A DNA stretch of 64,000 nucleotides from an uncultured Parabacteroides sp. (GTDB taxonomy: Bacteria > Bacteroidota > Bacteroidia > Bacteroidales > Tannerellaceae). Made by a program: the position numbers and the translations under genes. The first letter of the stretch is position 1. Every line of letters begins with the position of its first letter. The notes beneath the pieces are model-generated. The model worked only from the letters and a program-made list of their open reading frames with translations. It made no database searches and was not told the DNA's origin. The stretch spans positions 1 to 64,000 of the forward strand of contig UQLN01000005.1 in assembly GCA_900541965.1 (NCBI GenBank), in the 5' to 3' direction. Below, one piece after another: positions 16,649 through 23,199 of the stretch.

Positions 16649-17152
16649 ATGGAGGTTATAAATTTAACAAAGGATATCAAACAAAAAATTTCCCAAATAA
16701 AAGGGATACAGGATAAAGCCCCGAAAATGTTGGCGGCAGCAGCAGAAAAAATGAAAGATGCAAATTTCTCTGCCGAAGGGTTTGTCATTGGCGGTACCCC
16801 GCGCCCCAAATGGAAAAAAAGGAAAAAGGAAACAGGTACGTCGGAAGGGAAACGTATCCTGCATGGGCGCGGTACATTACAAAACAGCGTAAAGACAAAA
16901 GCACTGTCCAAATTTGTAAAAGTAGGCGTTGATTTGAATAAAGTGCCTTATGCCGCTTTACATAATGAAGGGGGGCGGGTCATGCAGAATGTACGTCCGC
17001 ACCACCGCCAGCTAAAGAACGGAAAAAGGCAGCAGGTTAAAGGATTTATGAGACGTATTAATATGCCACAAAGAAAATTTTTAGGGTATTCACCCGATAC
17101 ACTTAAAATTTTCACAAAAGAACTGGATGCTGCTTTTAATAAAATCAAATAA
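16649..17152 (+). CDS. Virion morphogenesis protein (Mu gpG-like)
   Basis: A 167-aa strongly basic protein. The pattern 'IGGTPRPKWKKRKKE', 'RILHGRGTLQNSVKTKA' and 'YAALHNEGGRVMQNV' is characteristic of the phage virion morphogenesis family that includes Mu gpG. A final 'MPQRKFLGYSPDTLKIF' matches the family's C-terminus (P-x-R-xF-LG). It acts in head or tail completion. It follows muF after a 96-bp spacer that holds the inverted repeat. Confidence 0.88.
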   Translation: MEVINLTKDIKQKISQIKGIQDKAPKMLAAAAEKMKDANFSAEGFVIGGTPRPKWKKRKKETGTSEGKRILHGRGTLQNSVKTKALSKFVKVGVDLNKVPYAALHNEGGRVMQNVRPHHRQLKNGKRQQVKGFMRRINMPQRKFLGYSPDTLKIFTKELDAAFNKIK

Positions 17153-17173
17153 CCTTTTAAATGGTATTTAAAC

Positions 17174-17665
17174 ATGATACAAAATATACTCGAAGACCTG
17201 ATTGAAAAAATCAATAAAGTCAGCGGCCTTAGATATTGCGGGGAAGATTGGGGGCAATTGAATTTTGAACAGCCCCCTGTGGACTTTCCGTGCGCACTGG
17301 TAGATATAATGGATGCAGGCTACACATCACAGAGCAAAGGGGTACAGACAGCAGAAATAACAATCAGTGTTACCGTAGCTGATATCCGTTACAATGGCAT
17401 TACGGCAAATCTTCCTGCTCGGCAGGCTGAACAGGAATTTTCCATATTTACTCTTATAGAAAATGTGAATAGACAAATACACGGGCATGGAGGGGTAAGT
17501 TATAACCGTCTCTCCAGAGCATCAATGAAAAAAATACTCCGGGAAGATTCGATAAGGGAATTTTTAATAACTTACAAAACAAGCTATACAGACAGTACGG
17601 CAAAGGAACTGTCACAAGAAGCAAGTGATGCCAAACCACGTATTAAAATAAAAGCGGCAGAATAA
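17174..17665 (+). CDS. gp37-like tail terminator / head-tail joining protein
   Basis: A 163-aa protein, last in the rightward head operon. 'YCGEDWGQLNFEQPPVDFPC' then 'ALVDI' and 'AEITISVTVADIRYNG' are typical of the small completion proteins that follow gpG-type genes in Bacteroidales Mu-like phages (position of Mu gp37). It probably caps the tail tube or joins head and tail. The start lies one base after the palindromic TTTAAATGGTATTTAAA. Confidence 0.6.
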   Translation: MIQNILEDLIEKINKVSGLRYCGEDWGQLNFEQPPVDFPCALVDIMDAGYTSQSKGVQTAEITISVTVADIRYNGITANLPARQAEQEFSIFTLIENVNRQIHGHGGVSYNRLSRASMKKILREDSIREFLITYKTSYTDSTAKELSQEASDAKPRIKIKAAE

Positions 17666-17672
17666 ACTGCCG

Positions 17673-17897
17673 CTAAAAAAGTGAGAGTTGTAATGTTTTG
17701 CCCGGTGGTTCTTCTTTAGGTTCCTCTGCCTTCAGATAATTCAGATAGGACCTATAACAAATGCCAAAGCGGTCACGGATATGTTTTTTCCAAACCTGCT
17801 TATAACATTTTGACTGGTTCTCCGGTTCGTAATAGAGTTTTGTAATCTCTTTAATTAAACGGGCACGCAGATAATATCCTTTTTTATTGTATGACAT
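17673..17897 (-). CDS. Small basic protein, possible DNA-binding regulator
   Basis: A 74-aa protein convergent with the head operon (7 bp gap). It is rich in Lys, Arg and Tyr, with 'RARLIKEITKLYYEPENQSK' and a possible recognition segment 'RDRFGICYRSYLNYLKAEE', and ends QLSLF. Proteins of this pattern are common in Bacteroidales transposable prophages. By place (between early and late genes) it could be a late-gene activator like Mor/C, but that is a guess. Confidence 0.6.
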   Translation of the reverse strand: MSYNKKGYYLRARLIKEITKLYYEPENQSKCYKQVWKKHIRDRFGICYRSYLNYLKAEEPKEEPPGKTLQLSLF

Positions 17898-18125
17898 ATG
17901 ATAGAAAAATTTGGTTCCCTATCATAAATAATTCTCTTTTGTTTTTAAGAAAAAGATGAAATGATACAACATCTGTTATTTTATAAAATACTGTTTATCT
18001 GTAATTAATGAGTAAAAACAAATATATTTATTGATAATTCTCGTCTATCTTAAATGTTGAAAAAATAACCATCAAATTTTGTTAATTATACATATCTTTG
18101 CAAGATAACTAATATATATACACCT
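17898..18125. other. AT-rich early/late boundary spacer
   Basis: A 228-bp AT-rich stretch without a credible gene, between a minus-strand gene and the plus-strand gene at 18126. It ends in a clear -7 box (18093-18100). No strong hairpin was noticed. Confidence 0.5.
18093..18100 (+). promoter_or_regulatory. Promoter -7 box TATCTTTG
   Basis: An exact TAnnTTTG match, 25 bp before the start of the gene at 18126, in a very AT-rich context. The -33 element is weak. Confidence 0.6.
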
Positions 18126-18485
18126 ATGGCAGCAAGAACAGTAGAAAGCTTCATAAAAGGTGAGCTTAAAAATTTGAACCCCCAATTAAGGAAACTCATA
18201 GAAACTCGCAAGCTTATAGTTTACAACCGTACATATTGGGAAGCATTAGAAAAGTTGGCAGAAGAATATGGTGGAGTCCTTTCTGTTAGGATTAATCCTC
18301 TTGATGAAACACAAAGAGGCAATCCATTGTTTTCACCTGAAATAGTTTGGATTGAAGATATTAAAGATTATGAAAAGGGACAGCCGTTATTAGGAAAATA
18401 TACTCACGAAGAGGCAAGAATAGTAGTTGCGAATGTTCTACTATGCCGATTAAGAAACCTTTCATTAGAAAAAATACAAGATTGA
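18126..18485 (+). CDS. Hypothetical phage protein
   Basis: A 119-aa soluble protein (MAARTVESFIKGELKNLNPQ...), alone on the plus strand between the early and late blocks, with its own promoter box and a strong hairpin terminator after it (18505-18541). The own-promoter arrangement inside a prophage suggests a lysogenic or moron gene. I do not recognise the family; there is no membrane segment or signal peptide, and the second half is rich in acidic residues and ends in a helix 'LLCRLRNLSLEKIQD'. Confidence 0.62.
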   Translation: MAARTVESFIKGELKNLNPQLRKLIETRKLIVYNRTYWEALEKLAEEYGGVLSVRINPLDETQRGNPLFSPEIVWIEDIKDYEKGQPLLGKYTHEEARIVVANVLLCRLRNLSLEKIQD

Positions 18486-18504
18486 AATACAATCTAATGA
18501 AAAC

Positions 18505-18541
18505 GGACACTGCTCACATAGTAGTGTCCGCTTTGGTTTCT
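18505..18541. terminator. Bidirectional hairpin terminator
   Basis: A perfect 8-bp stem CGGACACT/AGTGTCCG (18505-18512 with 18534-18541) flanked by AAAA on the left and CTTTGGTTT on the right. It lies between the convergent plus-strand gene (ends 18485) and a small minus-strand gene (ends 18555). Confidence 0.75.
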
Positions 18542-18554
18542 CACCATTTCTTAG

Positions 18555-18707
18555 TTATACGTTAATTCCTTGTTTCCTGTAATACTGAGCAATCTTTTCT
18601 TTTTGCTCAATGATTTTTAGCTCAATTTTAGCGATACGGTTTGCCATTCTTTCTCGCTTGGCTTCAAGCTCTTCCAACTTTGCAGCCTGTTTCACTATTA
18701 ATCTCAT
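18555..18707 (-). CDS. Small coiled-coil protein (50 aa)
   Basis: A 50-aa frame starting MRLIVKQAAKLEELEAKRER and ending YYRKQGINV: almost wholly alpha-helical with strong heptad charge patterning, so a coiled-coil oligomer is likely. It is the last gene of the leftward early operon, just before the hairpin at 18505-18541. Function unknown; similar short coiled-coil proteins are frequent in Bacteroidales phage early regions. Confidence 0.62.
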   Translation of the reverse strand: MRLIVKQAAKLEELEAKRERMANRIAKIELKIIEQKEKIAQYYRKQGINV

Positions 18708-18728
18708 ACTTTAGCTCCTTTCTTATTT

Positions 18729-19079
18729 TTACTGGTTTAGCTTGATATATTTTTCTGCACACAATTTCATTCGGGCTATGTCGCGAAGAAATGCCGTAAC
18801 CTTCTCTTCAATATATCCCTTGTTGAACAGGAGGAACCGTTCATCAAGTATTCCATTCATATTCCAGTAGTCTATTTTTTCAACTACATCATTATTATCA
18901 TATACTCTAATTTCGATACAGTTTCCTGACATGCCCATTTCAAATTCAATTGAGTATTTAGGGTGTGAAACCATATCAAAATTTGCAGCAGCTAAAATTC
19001 CAGCCAATTCTGAAACAGCCGTCATCATTCTTTTGCGTTGCTGTTTTATCCACTCTGCGTTCTTTTCCGTTATTGTCAT
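18729..19079 (-). CDS. Hypothetical early phage protein
   Basis: About 116 aa from the ATG at 19079 (MTITEKNAEWIKQQRKRMMT), preferred over an upstream in-frame start at 19109. A mixed alpha/beta composition with 'KYSIEFEMGMSGNCIEIRVY' in the middle and a helical end. No membrane segment, signal or recognised motif. It belongs to the run of small leftward early genes; function unknown. Confidence 0.55.
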   Translation of the reverse strand: MTITEKNAEWIKQQRKRMMTAVSELAGILAAANFDMVSHPKYSIEFEMGMSGNCIEIRVYDNNDVVEKIDYWNMNGILDERFLLFNKGYIEEKVTAFLRDIARMKLCAEKYIKLNQ

Positions 19080-19131
19080 AGATTCACTTCTTGTTAAATT
19101 AAAGGGCACGTCTCCGAAGAGAAGTATAAAT

Positions 19132-19208
19132 TGTCACATTTAAATCTTTATCGTCAAAAATGGAGAACGCGCCCGGATTATTACTATTTTTGTTATGTCA
19201 CATTTAAA
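19132..19208. repeat. 13-bp direct repeat TGTCACATTTAAA in divergent spacer
   Basis: TGTCACATTTAAA occurs at 19132-19144 and 19196-19208 (64 bp apart) between the leftward gene ending its 5' side at 19079 and the rightward gene at 19220. The second copy lies between the -7 box and the start codon. Operator-like placement. Confidence 0.6.
19185..19192 (+). promoter_or_regulatory. Promoter -7 box TATTTTTG
   Basis: An exact TAnnTTTG match 28 bp upstream of the gene at 19220. Confidence 0.5.
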
Positions 19209-19219
19209 ATTTTAATATT

Positions 19220-19423
19220 ATGCAACAAAGAATTTTAACTTTCTCTAGGCGTTTCAGCGCCATTGATTCATATGGAATGAACTTAGATGATGTAACCAAG
19301 CAATTGAATGAAAATGGGTGGAATGTTAAACAAATAGTTTCCACAACATTTAACCATCAAATTGGAAAAGACGGACAGCCTTATCCTGTGTTTGTTATAT
19401 CATTGCTTGTAGAGAAAGACTAA
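19220..19423 (+). CDS. Hypothetical small protein (67 aa)
   Basis: MQQRILTFSRRFSAIDSYGM... The sequence has a 'DDVTKQLNENGWNVKQIVST' helix-strand pattern followed by 'DGQPYPVFVISLLVEKD'. This is like short alpha/beta proteins of the DUF4177 kind, but I cannot assign it firmly. It has its own promoter box on the plus strand, against the direction of its neighbours, and converges on the small minus-strand gene at 19420-19605. Confidence 0.55.
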   Translation: MQQRILTFSRRFSAIDSYGMNLDDVTKQLNENGWNVKQIVSTTFNHQIGKDGQPYPVFVISLLVEKD

Positions 19424-19605
19424 AGAGTATATTTAACTTTTTGTTTTTCTTTGCATATTTTCCATTGTCGGAATTCTTTCAGTTCCGACAATGCTTCATC
19501 TGATCCATTTACAAAAGCATAAACCAATTGAATTTCATCTAACGTAAAACCTGTTTGTCTTACCAATTCCGGCTATAATTTCTTGTCTTTTTTATTTTTA
19601 AACAT
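19420..19605 (-). pseudogene. Small early gene with in-frame amber codon at position 11
   Basis: Reading leftward from the ATG at 19605: MFKNKKDKKL, then TAG (19575-19573), then PELVRQTGFTLDEIQLVYAF and a further 31 codons to a TAG stop at 19420. The post-amber part looks like a real folded helical protein. Either the TAG is a nonsense mutation, or translation restarts at the TTG two codons later, or the amber is suppressed. Inside it is an 11-bp perfect inverted repeat (19463-19473 with 19483-19493). Confidence 0.55.
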
Positions 19606-19632
19606 ATTTCGCTCATTTCTTTATAATTCTAA

Positions 19633-19806
19633 CTATTCTTTAATGTCTGATTGTTCCTGTTCTACAGGATAATAACTTTCTTCCCCACATTTAGGGCAGA
19701 AATGATATGTCCAGTAATATTCTGGATCATACTTTTTAACTCGTTCTGACCAAGCATGAATATATCCACACTCTGAACATTCCACCATTTTATTATCTTC
19801 GTTCAT
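19633..19806 (-). CDS. Small zinc-ribbon protein (57 aa)
   Basis: A 57-aa frame, MNEDNKMVECSECGYIHAWS..., with two CxxC knuckles: 'CSEC' (residues 10-13) and 'CPKC' (37-40). The spacing and the aromatic residues between them (YYWTYHFCPKCGEE) fit a zinc ribbon. It lies in the run of small leftward early genes and could be a nucleic-acid-binding adaptor; similar short zinc ribbons are common in phages. Function not assigned. Confidence 0.7.
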   Translation of the reverse strand: MNEDNKMVECSECGYIHAWSERVKKYDPEYYWTYHFCPKCGEESYYPVEQEQSDIKE

Positions 19807-19824
19807 GATTCAATTATTTTTAAA

Positions 19825-20109
19825 TTAGAATGGCAAATCATCTTTATCCTTGTATTTAGCAAGGAACTCATTAGCCTCCCGAACCTGTCTACCTGTGTAG
19901 TTGTCTGGGTCGGAAGCAATACGCAAACAGTTCTCATACTCATGTATGTTGGCTGATATTAAATCTTTACTCTCTACAAACTGTTTTGCTTTTTCGAGTA
20001 CGTCAGCCGCTTTTTCACCTTCTTCTATCTCTAACTCAATTCCTACTACCTCATTTTGATAATTGCCGAGATTGAAGCACTTTTGATAGTAAATTTTTGT
20101 TGCTTTCAT
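19825..20109 (-). CDS. Early phage protein with SSB-like acidic tail
   Basis: A 94-aa protein. The N-terminal half is a beta-rich segment (KIYYQKCFNLGNYQNEVVGI then ELEIEEGEKA), the middle is helical (AADVLEKAKQFVESK), and the last residues are KYKDKDDLPF. DDLPF is nearly the same as the conserved C-terminal tip (DDDIPF type) by which single-strand-binding proteins recruit replication partners. It does not look like a full OB-fold SSB. A role in replication or transposition is inferred. Confidence 0.62.
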   Translation of the reverse strand: MKATKIYYQKCFNLGNYQNEVVGIELEIEEGEKAADVLEKAKQFVESKDLISANIHEYENCLRIASDPDNYTGRQVREANEFLAKYKDKDDLPF

Positions 20110-20122
20110 ATATCACTTATTG

Positions 20123-20422
20123 TTAAATGTTAATTCCGTAAGTATTCTTATCTTCTTCTGAGGCATTGAACCAATTCTGACCCGTGATAATACCGGTGAC
20201 ACCAGTCCCTTTCAAATCTTCCGTTCTATCCTTAATGGTACCAGAAAGAACTTTAATTGTCGGATATGTACCTGTATAGATAGTCGGAACCACTCTAATT
20301 GCATTAACCTCAAAAATGTGAGGCAATCCTTCACCCAGAAGGTTATCCGGAACAACGGCCATTATTATCATTTTCCCACCGGGAGCCTTCTGGCAAATCA
20401 TATTGAAATATTCATTCTTCAT
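20123..20422 (-). CDS. Hypothetical early phage protein
   Basis: A 99-aa soluble protein, beta-rich with many Gly and Thr (KMIIMAVVPDNLLGEGLPHI; GTGVTGIITGQNWFNASEED). No known motif, signal or membrane helix. It sits 13 bp upstream of the gene with the SSB-like tail, so it is probably co-transcribed. Function unknown. Confidence 0.6.
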   Translation of the reverse strand: MKNEYFNMICQKAPGGKMIIMAVVPDNLLGEGLPHIFEVNAIRVVPTIYTGTYPTIKVLSGTIKDRTEDLKGTGVTGIITGQNWFNASEEDKNTYGINI

Positions 20423-20425
20423 GCT

Positions 20426-20512
20426 TCACTTATTGTTATTTATAATCTCCCGCAAATCGCTATGAATTAAAAATAAAGCTAAAGCGATGATATATAATGC
20501 AAAATCTGTCAT
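20426..20512 (-). CDS. Possible 28-aa membrane peptide
   Basis: A very short frame, MTDFALYIIALALFLIHSDL and eight more residues, in the gap between two early genes. It consists of one hydrophobic helix with a short polar tail. Small single-helix peptides occur in phage early regions, but at this size it may be chance. Its stop lies 4 bp before the next gene's start. Confidence 0.3.
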   Translation of the reverse strand: MTDFALYIIALALFLIHSDLREIINNNK

Positions 20513-20536
20513 ATTTCAATAATTCTTAACCGTTAA

Positions 20537-20785
20537 CTACCATTTGATTGTCAAATTGATGTCTTTAATAGAACAGCTTTCTACTTTGTAACCGCATGAA
20601 TGTAACTGTTCTATAATAGAACCAATTATTGCACAATCCGAGATTTCAGAATTATAATATAAAACGAATAATCCGGCTTTTGCAGCATGTTTAATTCGTT
20701 CAAAAATCTTATTTAAGTGTTCTTCAAGAAGGACTGAATTTTCTTTTGCAATCTTACGTGCTTCTTCTGCTCTAATTATTTTCAT
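20537..20785 (-). CDS. Hypothetical early phage protein
   Basis: About 82 aa from the ATG at 20785 (MKIIRAEEARKIAKENSVLL), chosen because the longer frame (from 20821) overlaps the upstream gene. A helical N-terminal half is followed by 'GLFVLYYNSEISDCAIIGSI' and a C-terminal strand. This layout recurs in Bacteroidales phage proteins starting 'MKIIxAxEAR'. No function known. Confidence 0.6.
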   Translation of the reverse strand: MKIIRAEEARKIAKENSVLLEEHLNKIFERIKHAAKAGLFVLYYNSEISDCAIIGSIIEQLHSCGYKVESCSIKDINLTIKW

Positions 20786-20810
20786 ATGAGATATTTTTTC
20801 TATTAATTTA

Positions 20811-21062
20811 CTAATCAACATTTTTATCAGAGAAATATGGAATGTCAGGATACCAGCCTATAACAACTTTAGCTGCTAACTTTCCAATCCCTTTACAACG
20901 GGGGCATTCGGTCGTTTTATATTGGTTGTACCCTGTTTGCTCGGTAAACTCCCCTCTGCCATTACAATAGGGACATAAATGTCCATGTGAAATATGTGCA
21001 CTACCTGTATTACTACTTCCTGTTTCCGGTTTAATGACTAAAACACTGTTTAAATTGCTCAT
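20811..21062 (-). CDS. DnaJ-type zinc-finger protein
   Basis: An 83-aa protein with two CxxCxGxG motifs, 'CPYCNGRGEF' (about residues 30-39) and 'CPRCKGIGKL' (about 53-62), the cysteine-rich repeat of DnaJ chaperones that binds one zinc. It has no J domain. Isolated DnaJ-type fingers are frequent in phages and are thought to mediate protein or nucleic acid contacts. It is part of the leftward early operon. Confidence 0.75.
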   Translation of the reverse strand: MSNLNSVLVIKPETGSSNTGSAHISHGHLCPYCNGRGEFTEQTGYNQYKTTECPRCKGIGKLAAKVVIGWYPDIPYFSDKNVD

Positions 21063-21091
21063 GATATTTAATTTTTATATTAATAATGTTA

Positions 21092-21382
21092 TCATAAATC
21101 ACTATTCGTTTTTTTATCATTCCTGTTTGTTAACAAAACATTGTCCAGCTTTTTGTATGCTTCAATAATGATGGTTGAATTTCTACGCAGGACATGATTT
21201 TCTGATTCTAACAGACGAATCCGTTCCGATTGTCGTTTTATTACACTGGAAACCCGTGCAAATGAATAAGCGGCTTGCATTATGGCTTTGGATGCCTGCT
21301 TACAACCAGTTTCCCGTTTTAAATCTTCAATAACTTTCCGGTCTGCATCTGACAGGTCACGGATGAAAATACATTTAAGCAT
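21092..21382 (-). CDS. Hypothetical coiled-coil regulator-like protein
   Basis: A 96-aa protein. The N-terminal 45 residues (CIFIRDLSDADRKVIEDLKR then TGCKQASKAIMQAAYSF) have a strand-helix-helix look like a ribbon-helix-helix fold. The rest (VIKRQSERIRLLESENHVLR) is a coiled coil. Its start overlaps the end of the next upstream gene, which also has RHH-like modules, so the two may act together in DNA binding. Confidence 0.58.
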   Translation of the reverse strand: MLKCIFIRDLSDADRKVIEDLKRETGCKQASKAIMQAAYSFARVSSVIKRQSERIRLLESENHVLRRNSTIIIEAYKKLDNVLLTNRNDKKTNSDL

Positions 21383-22250
21383 GATATAATTCTTTTATAA
21401 ATGATTTTCTTGCTAATTGCTCATTATAATAGTCCTCATATTCATCCGTCTCAGCCTTATAGCTGTCATCTGCGGAGGCTTTATATTCAAATGATATATC
21501 TTTTGCATGAAGAAGGAAAAGGACAATACGGCGTAGAAATTCATTATCTGTAGGGATAATATACTTTTTCATAAGGGCAATTATTTTCATGCACTTTAAA
21601 TCATCCCTTACATTTATGTTCAGATAGCAATCTTGCTTGAACATCCATGTGGTTACGCCTTCTATCCGTAAATACTTGGAAAAAGCATCCTGTATTTCTT
21701 CTGGAATATAGGTGTCATTGCCCATCCCTTCACTGATTATCAATATATCTATGCACAAATTCAACAAGGCTGAAATTGAAAGCCCTGCACGTACAGCAAT
21801 GCCTTTAAGTGTTTCATATTGTTTTTCACTTACATGTGCCCTGAGATTTATTGTTGAAATATTCTGTAACAGCTTGGCATGTATTTCAATTCTAAGTCGT
21901 TTTCTTACATTCGGATGTACACCCAAAAATGCTTCTATGAGAGAAGGTAATATATCTTTTCTACCTGAATGTACAGACGACAATTTCATAACAGTCTCGC
22001 CTGTAAATGAAAAGCCTGTTATTGTTTTGGGCATCCTCCATAAAATAGGATTACGTTCTATGGGAACATATTGTAATATTTTTCTTACCACAGAACTGTT
22101 TTTTAGCCCATTATCCTTCCTGTAGAGGGCTTCAATCAAATACGTTAGAACTTCTGATTTGTTTGTAAACCCTAATTCTTGTACCTGTTTTGTATACATA
22201 TCATACAGCAAGGTTGGAATACATACCGTTTTGTTACATATATTGTTCAT
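21375..22250 (-). CDS. Protein with four ribbon-helix-helix-like modules
   Basis: A 291-aa protein in which a strand followed by two helices recurs about four times: residues about 8-45 (KTVCIPTLLYDMYTKQVQEL...), 73-110 (KTITGFSFTGETVMKLSSVH...), 131-170 (STINLRAHVSEKQYETLKGI...) and 205-247 (QDCYLNINVRDDLKCMKIIA...). RHH folds normally dimerise to bind DNA; four in one chain would form two pseudo-dimers. The C-terminus is acidic. It could be a DNA-bridging factor of the early operon. This is my reading of pattern, not a database hit. Confidence 0.55.
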   Translation of the reverse strand: MNNICNKTVCIPTLLYDMYTKQVQELGFTNKSEVLTYLIEALYRKDNGLKNSSVVRKILQYVPIERNPILWRMPKTITGFSFTGETVMKLSSVHSGRKDILPSLIEAFLGVHPNVRKRLRIEIHAKLLQNISTINLRAHVSEKQYETLKGIAVRAGLSISALLNLCIDILIISEGMGNDTYIPEEIQDAFSKYLRIEGVTTWMFKQDCYLNINVRDDLKCMKIIALMKKYIIPTDNEFLRRIVLFLLHAKDISFEYKASADDSYKAETDEYEDYYNEQLARKSFIKELYHA

Positions 22251-22261
22251 ATCTCAATTTT

Positions 22262-22307
22262 TTGTTCCTATGCCGGGAATCGAACCCGGCAAAAACCATT
22301 TAGGATT
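22262..22307 (-). ncRNA. tRNA-like minihelix element, copy 1
   Basis: A 46-nt block identical to 23692-23737. On the transcribed (minus) strand TCCTA (22305-22301) can pair with TAGGA (22270-22266). Between them GCCGGG (22290-22285), a 7-nt loop TTCGATT and CCCGGC (22277-22272) form a textbook tRNA T-arm, linked to the 5' stem by AATGGTTTTT. The 3' side continues ACAA. It begins at the stop codon of the upstream gene (22300) and ends 12 bp before the next start. There is no anticodon arm. Possible RNase P/Z-type processing signal or tRNA mimic. Confidence 0.7.
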
Positions 22308-22545
22308 TATGTGAAATTCTTCTTTCAGTACAATAGAAATATCCCAGTGGATTTTCCCTGTGGGTTATTATCACATCTTCTTGTTCCCTTTGGTGGAATA
22401 ACCAGCCATTATTAAATCGTTTTTCTGTAACAGCACAGATAACTTGTCCCCATTCTGTGTTATATCCACAGACTATGCCTTTAAGCCCGTCAAATGAGGC
22501 TTCATAACCTTTATACATATCATATAATTCACGTCCGGTTAGCAT
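22300..22545 (-). CDS. Hypothetical early phage protein
   Basis: An 81-aa soluble protein, MLTGRELYDMYKGYEASFDG..., with beta-type core 'KGIVCGYNTEWGQVICAVTE' and many Gly and aromatic residues, like a small SH3-like barrel. Its stop codon (TAA) is part of the first tRNA-like element. It follows the DUF3164-like gene with a 2-bp gap. Function unknown. Confidence 0.6.
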   Translation of the reverse strand: MLTGRELYDMYKGYEASFDGLKGIVCGYNTEWGQVICAVTEKRFNNGWLFHQREQEDVIITHRENPLGYFYCTERRISHKS

Positions 22546-22547
22546 CT

Positions 22548-23192
22548 CTACAAACGATTAAAAGATGGTTCAATTTTACGCCAAACACCTAAGCTGTCTT
22601 TACGGAAGAAATAGAAATTAATGGCATTGCCTTCAACTATATTGCTTTCACGGAAAAGGTTCATGATTGAAGTGTATTCAACAGAGTTGAAACGTTCTTC
22701 CATCTCATATAATTTACTGATAGACTTATAGTCCAAATCACCGTTTTTATTCCTTTCAAGCAGTGTCATTGCTAACTGGTACATTAAATTTTCCGTTCCT
22801 TCCGGTGTCTTTTTCACCCATTCCAAAAGGAACTCCACCAAACGGGCGGCCGCTACATCCGCACGTTCATCAAAGCATTTTACTTTGTTGCTTTTTACGG
22901 CCACTTTAAACGTATCGTTCTTAACAGTGTAACTTAACTGCCCCTGTGTTCGTAATTCTCCGTATTCTGCTAATATTGCCCGGAAAGTCTCTGTTTCATC
23001 ATGCATAAACTTATGAAAGCCTGATACCTCATTTGCAACTGCTGAAACTCTTGTTTCAATTTCTTGGAGGAACTTTTCACGGATACTTTCATATGCTTTT
23101 CGCCTGTTCAAAGACAATTCGCGCTCTTCCTCCCTTTTCTTTGCCAGCAGAAGAGCCAGCTCTTTACTTGATAACTTTTCTAAATCGCTCAT
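22548..23192 (-). CDS. DUF3164-like early protein
   Basis: About 214 aa from the ATG at 23192 (MSDLEKLSSKELALLLAKKR). The longer frame would overlap the upstream gene. 'FHKFMHDETETFRAILAEYG' with 'YTVKNDTFKVAVKSNK' and 'FDERADVAAARLVEFLLEWV' matches the DUF3164 family, common in the early regions of Mu-like phages (in some annotations mislabelled as sulfate transporter). The N-terminal half is coiled coil. It lies after the MuB and GemA-position genes. Biochemical role unknown. Confidence 0.72.
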   Translation of the reverse strand: MSDLEKLSSKELALLLAKKREEERELSLNRRKAYESIREKFLQEIETRVSAVANEVSGFHKFMHDETETFRAILAEYGELRTQGQLSYTVKNDTFKVAVKSNKVKCFDERADVAAARLVEFLLEWVKKTPEGTENLMYQLAMTLLERNKNGDLDYKSISKLYEMEERFNSVEYTSIMNLFRESNIVEGNAINFYFFRKDSLGVWRKIEPSFNRL

Positions 23193-23199
23193 AATTAAA

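Noticed and set aside
22262..22307. A complete tRNA gene
   Set aside because: The T-arm and 3' acceptor strand look like a tRNA, but no matching D arm, anticodon arm or full 7-bp 5' acceptor strand exists upstream in either copy.
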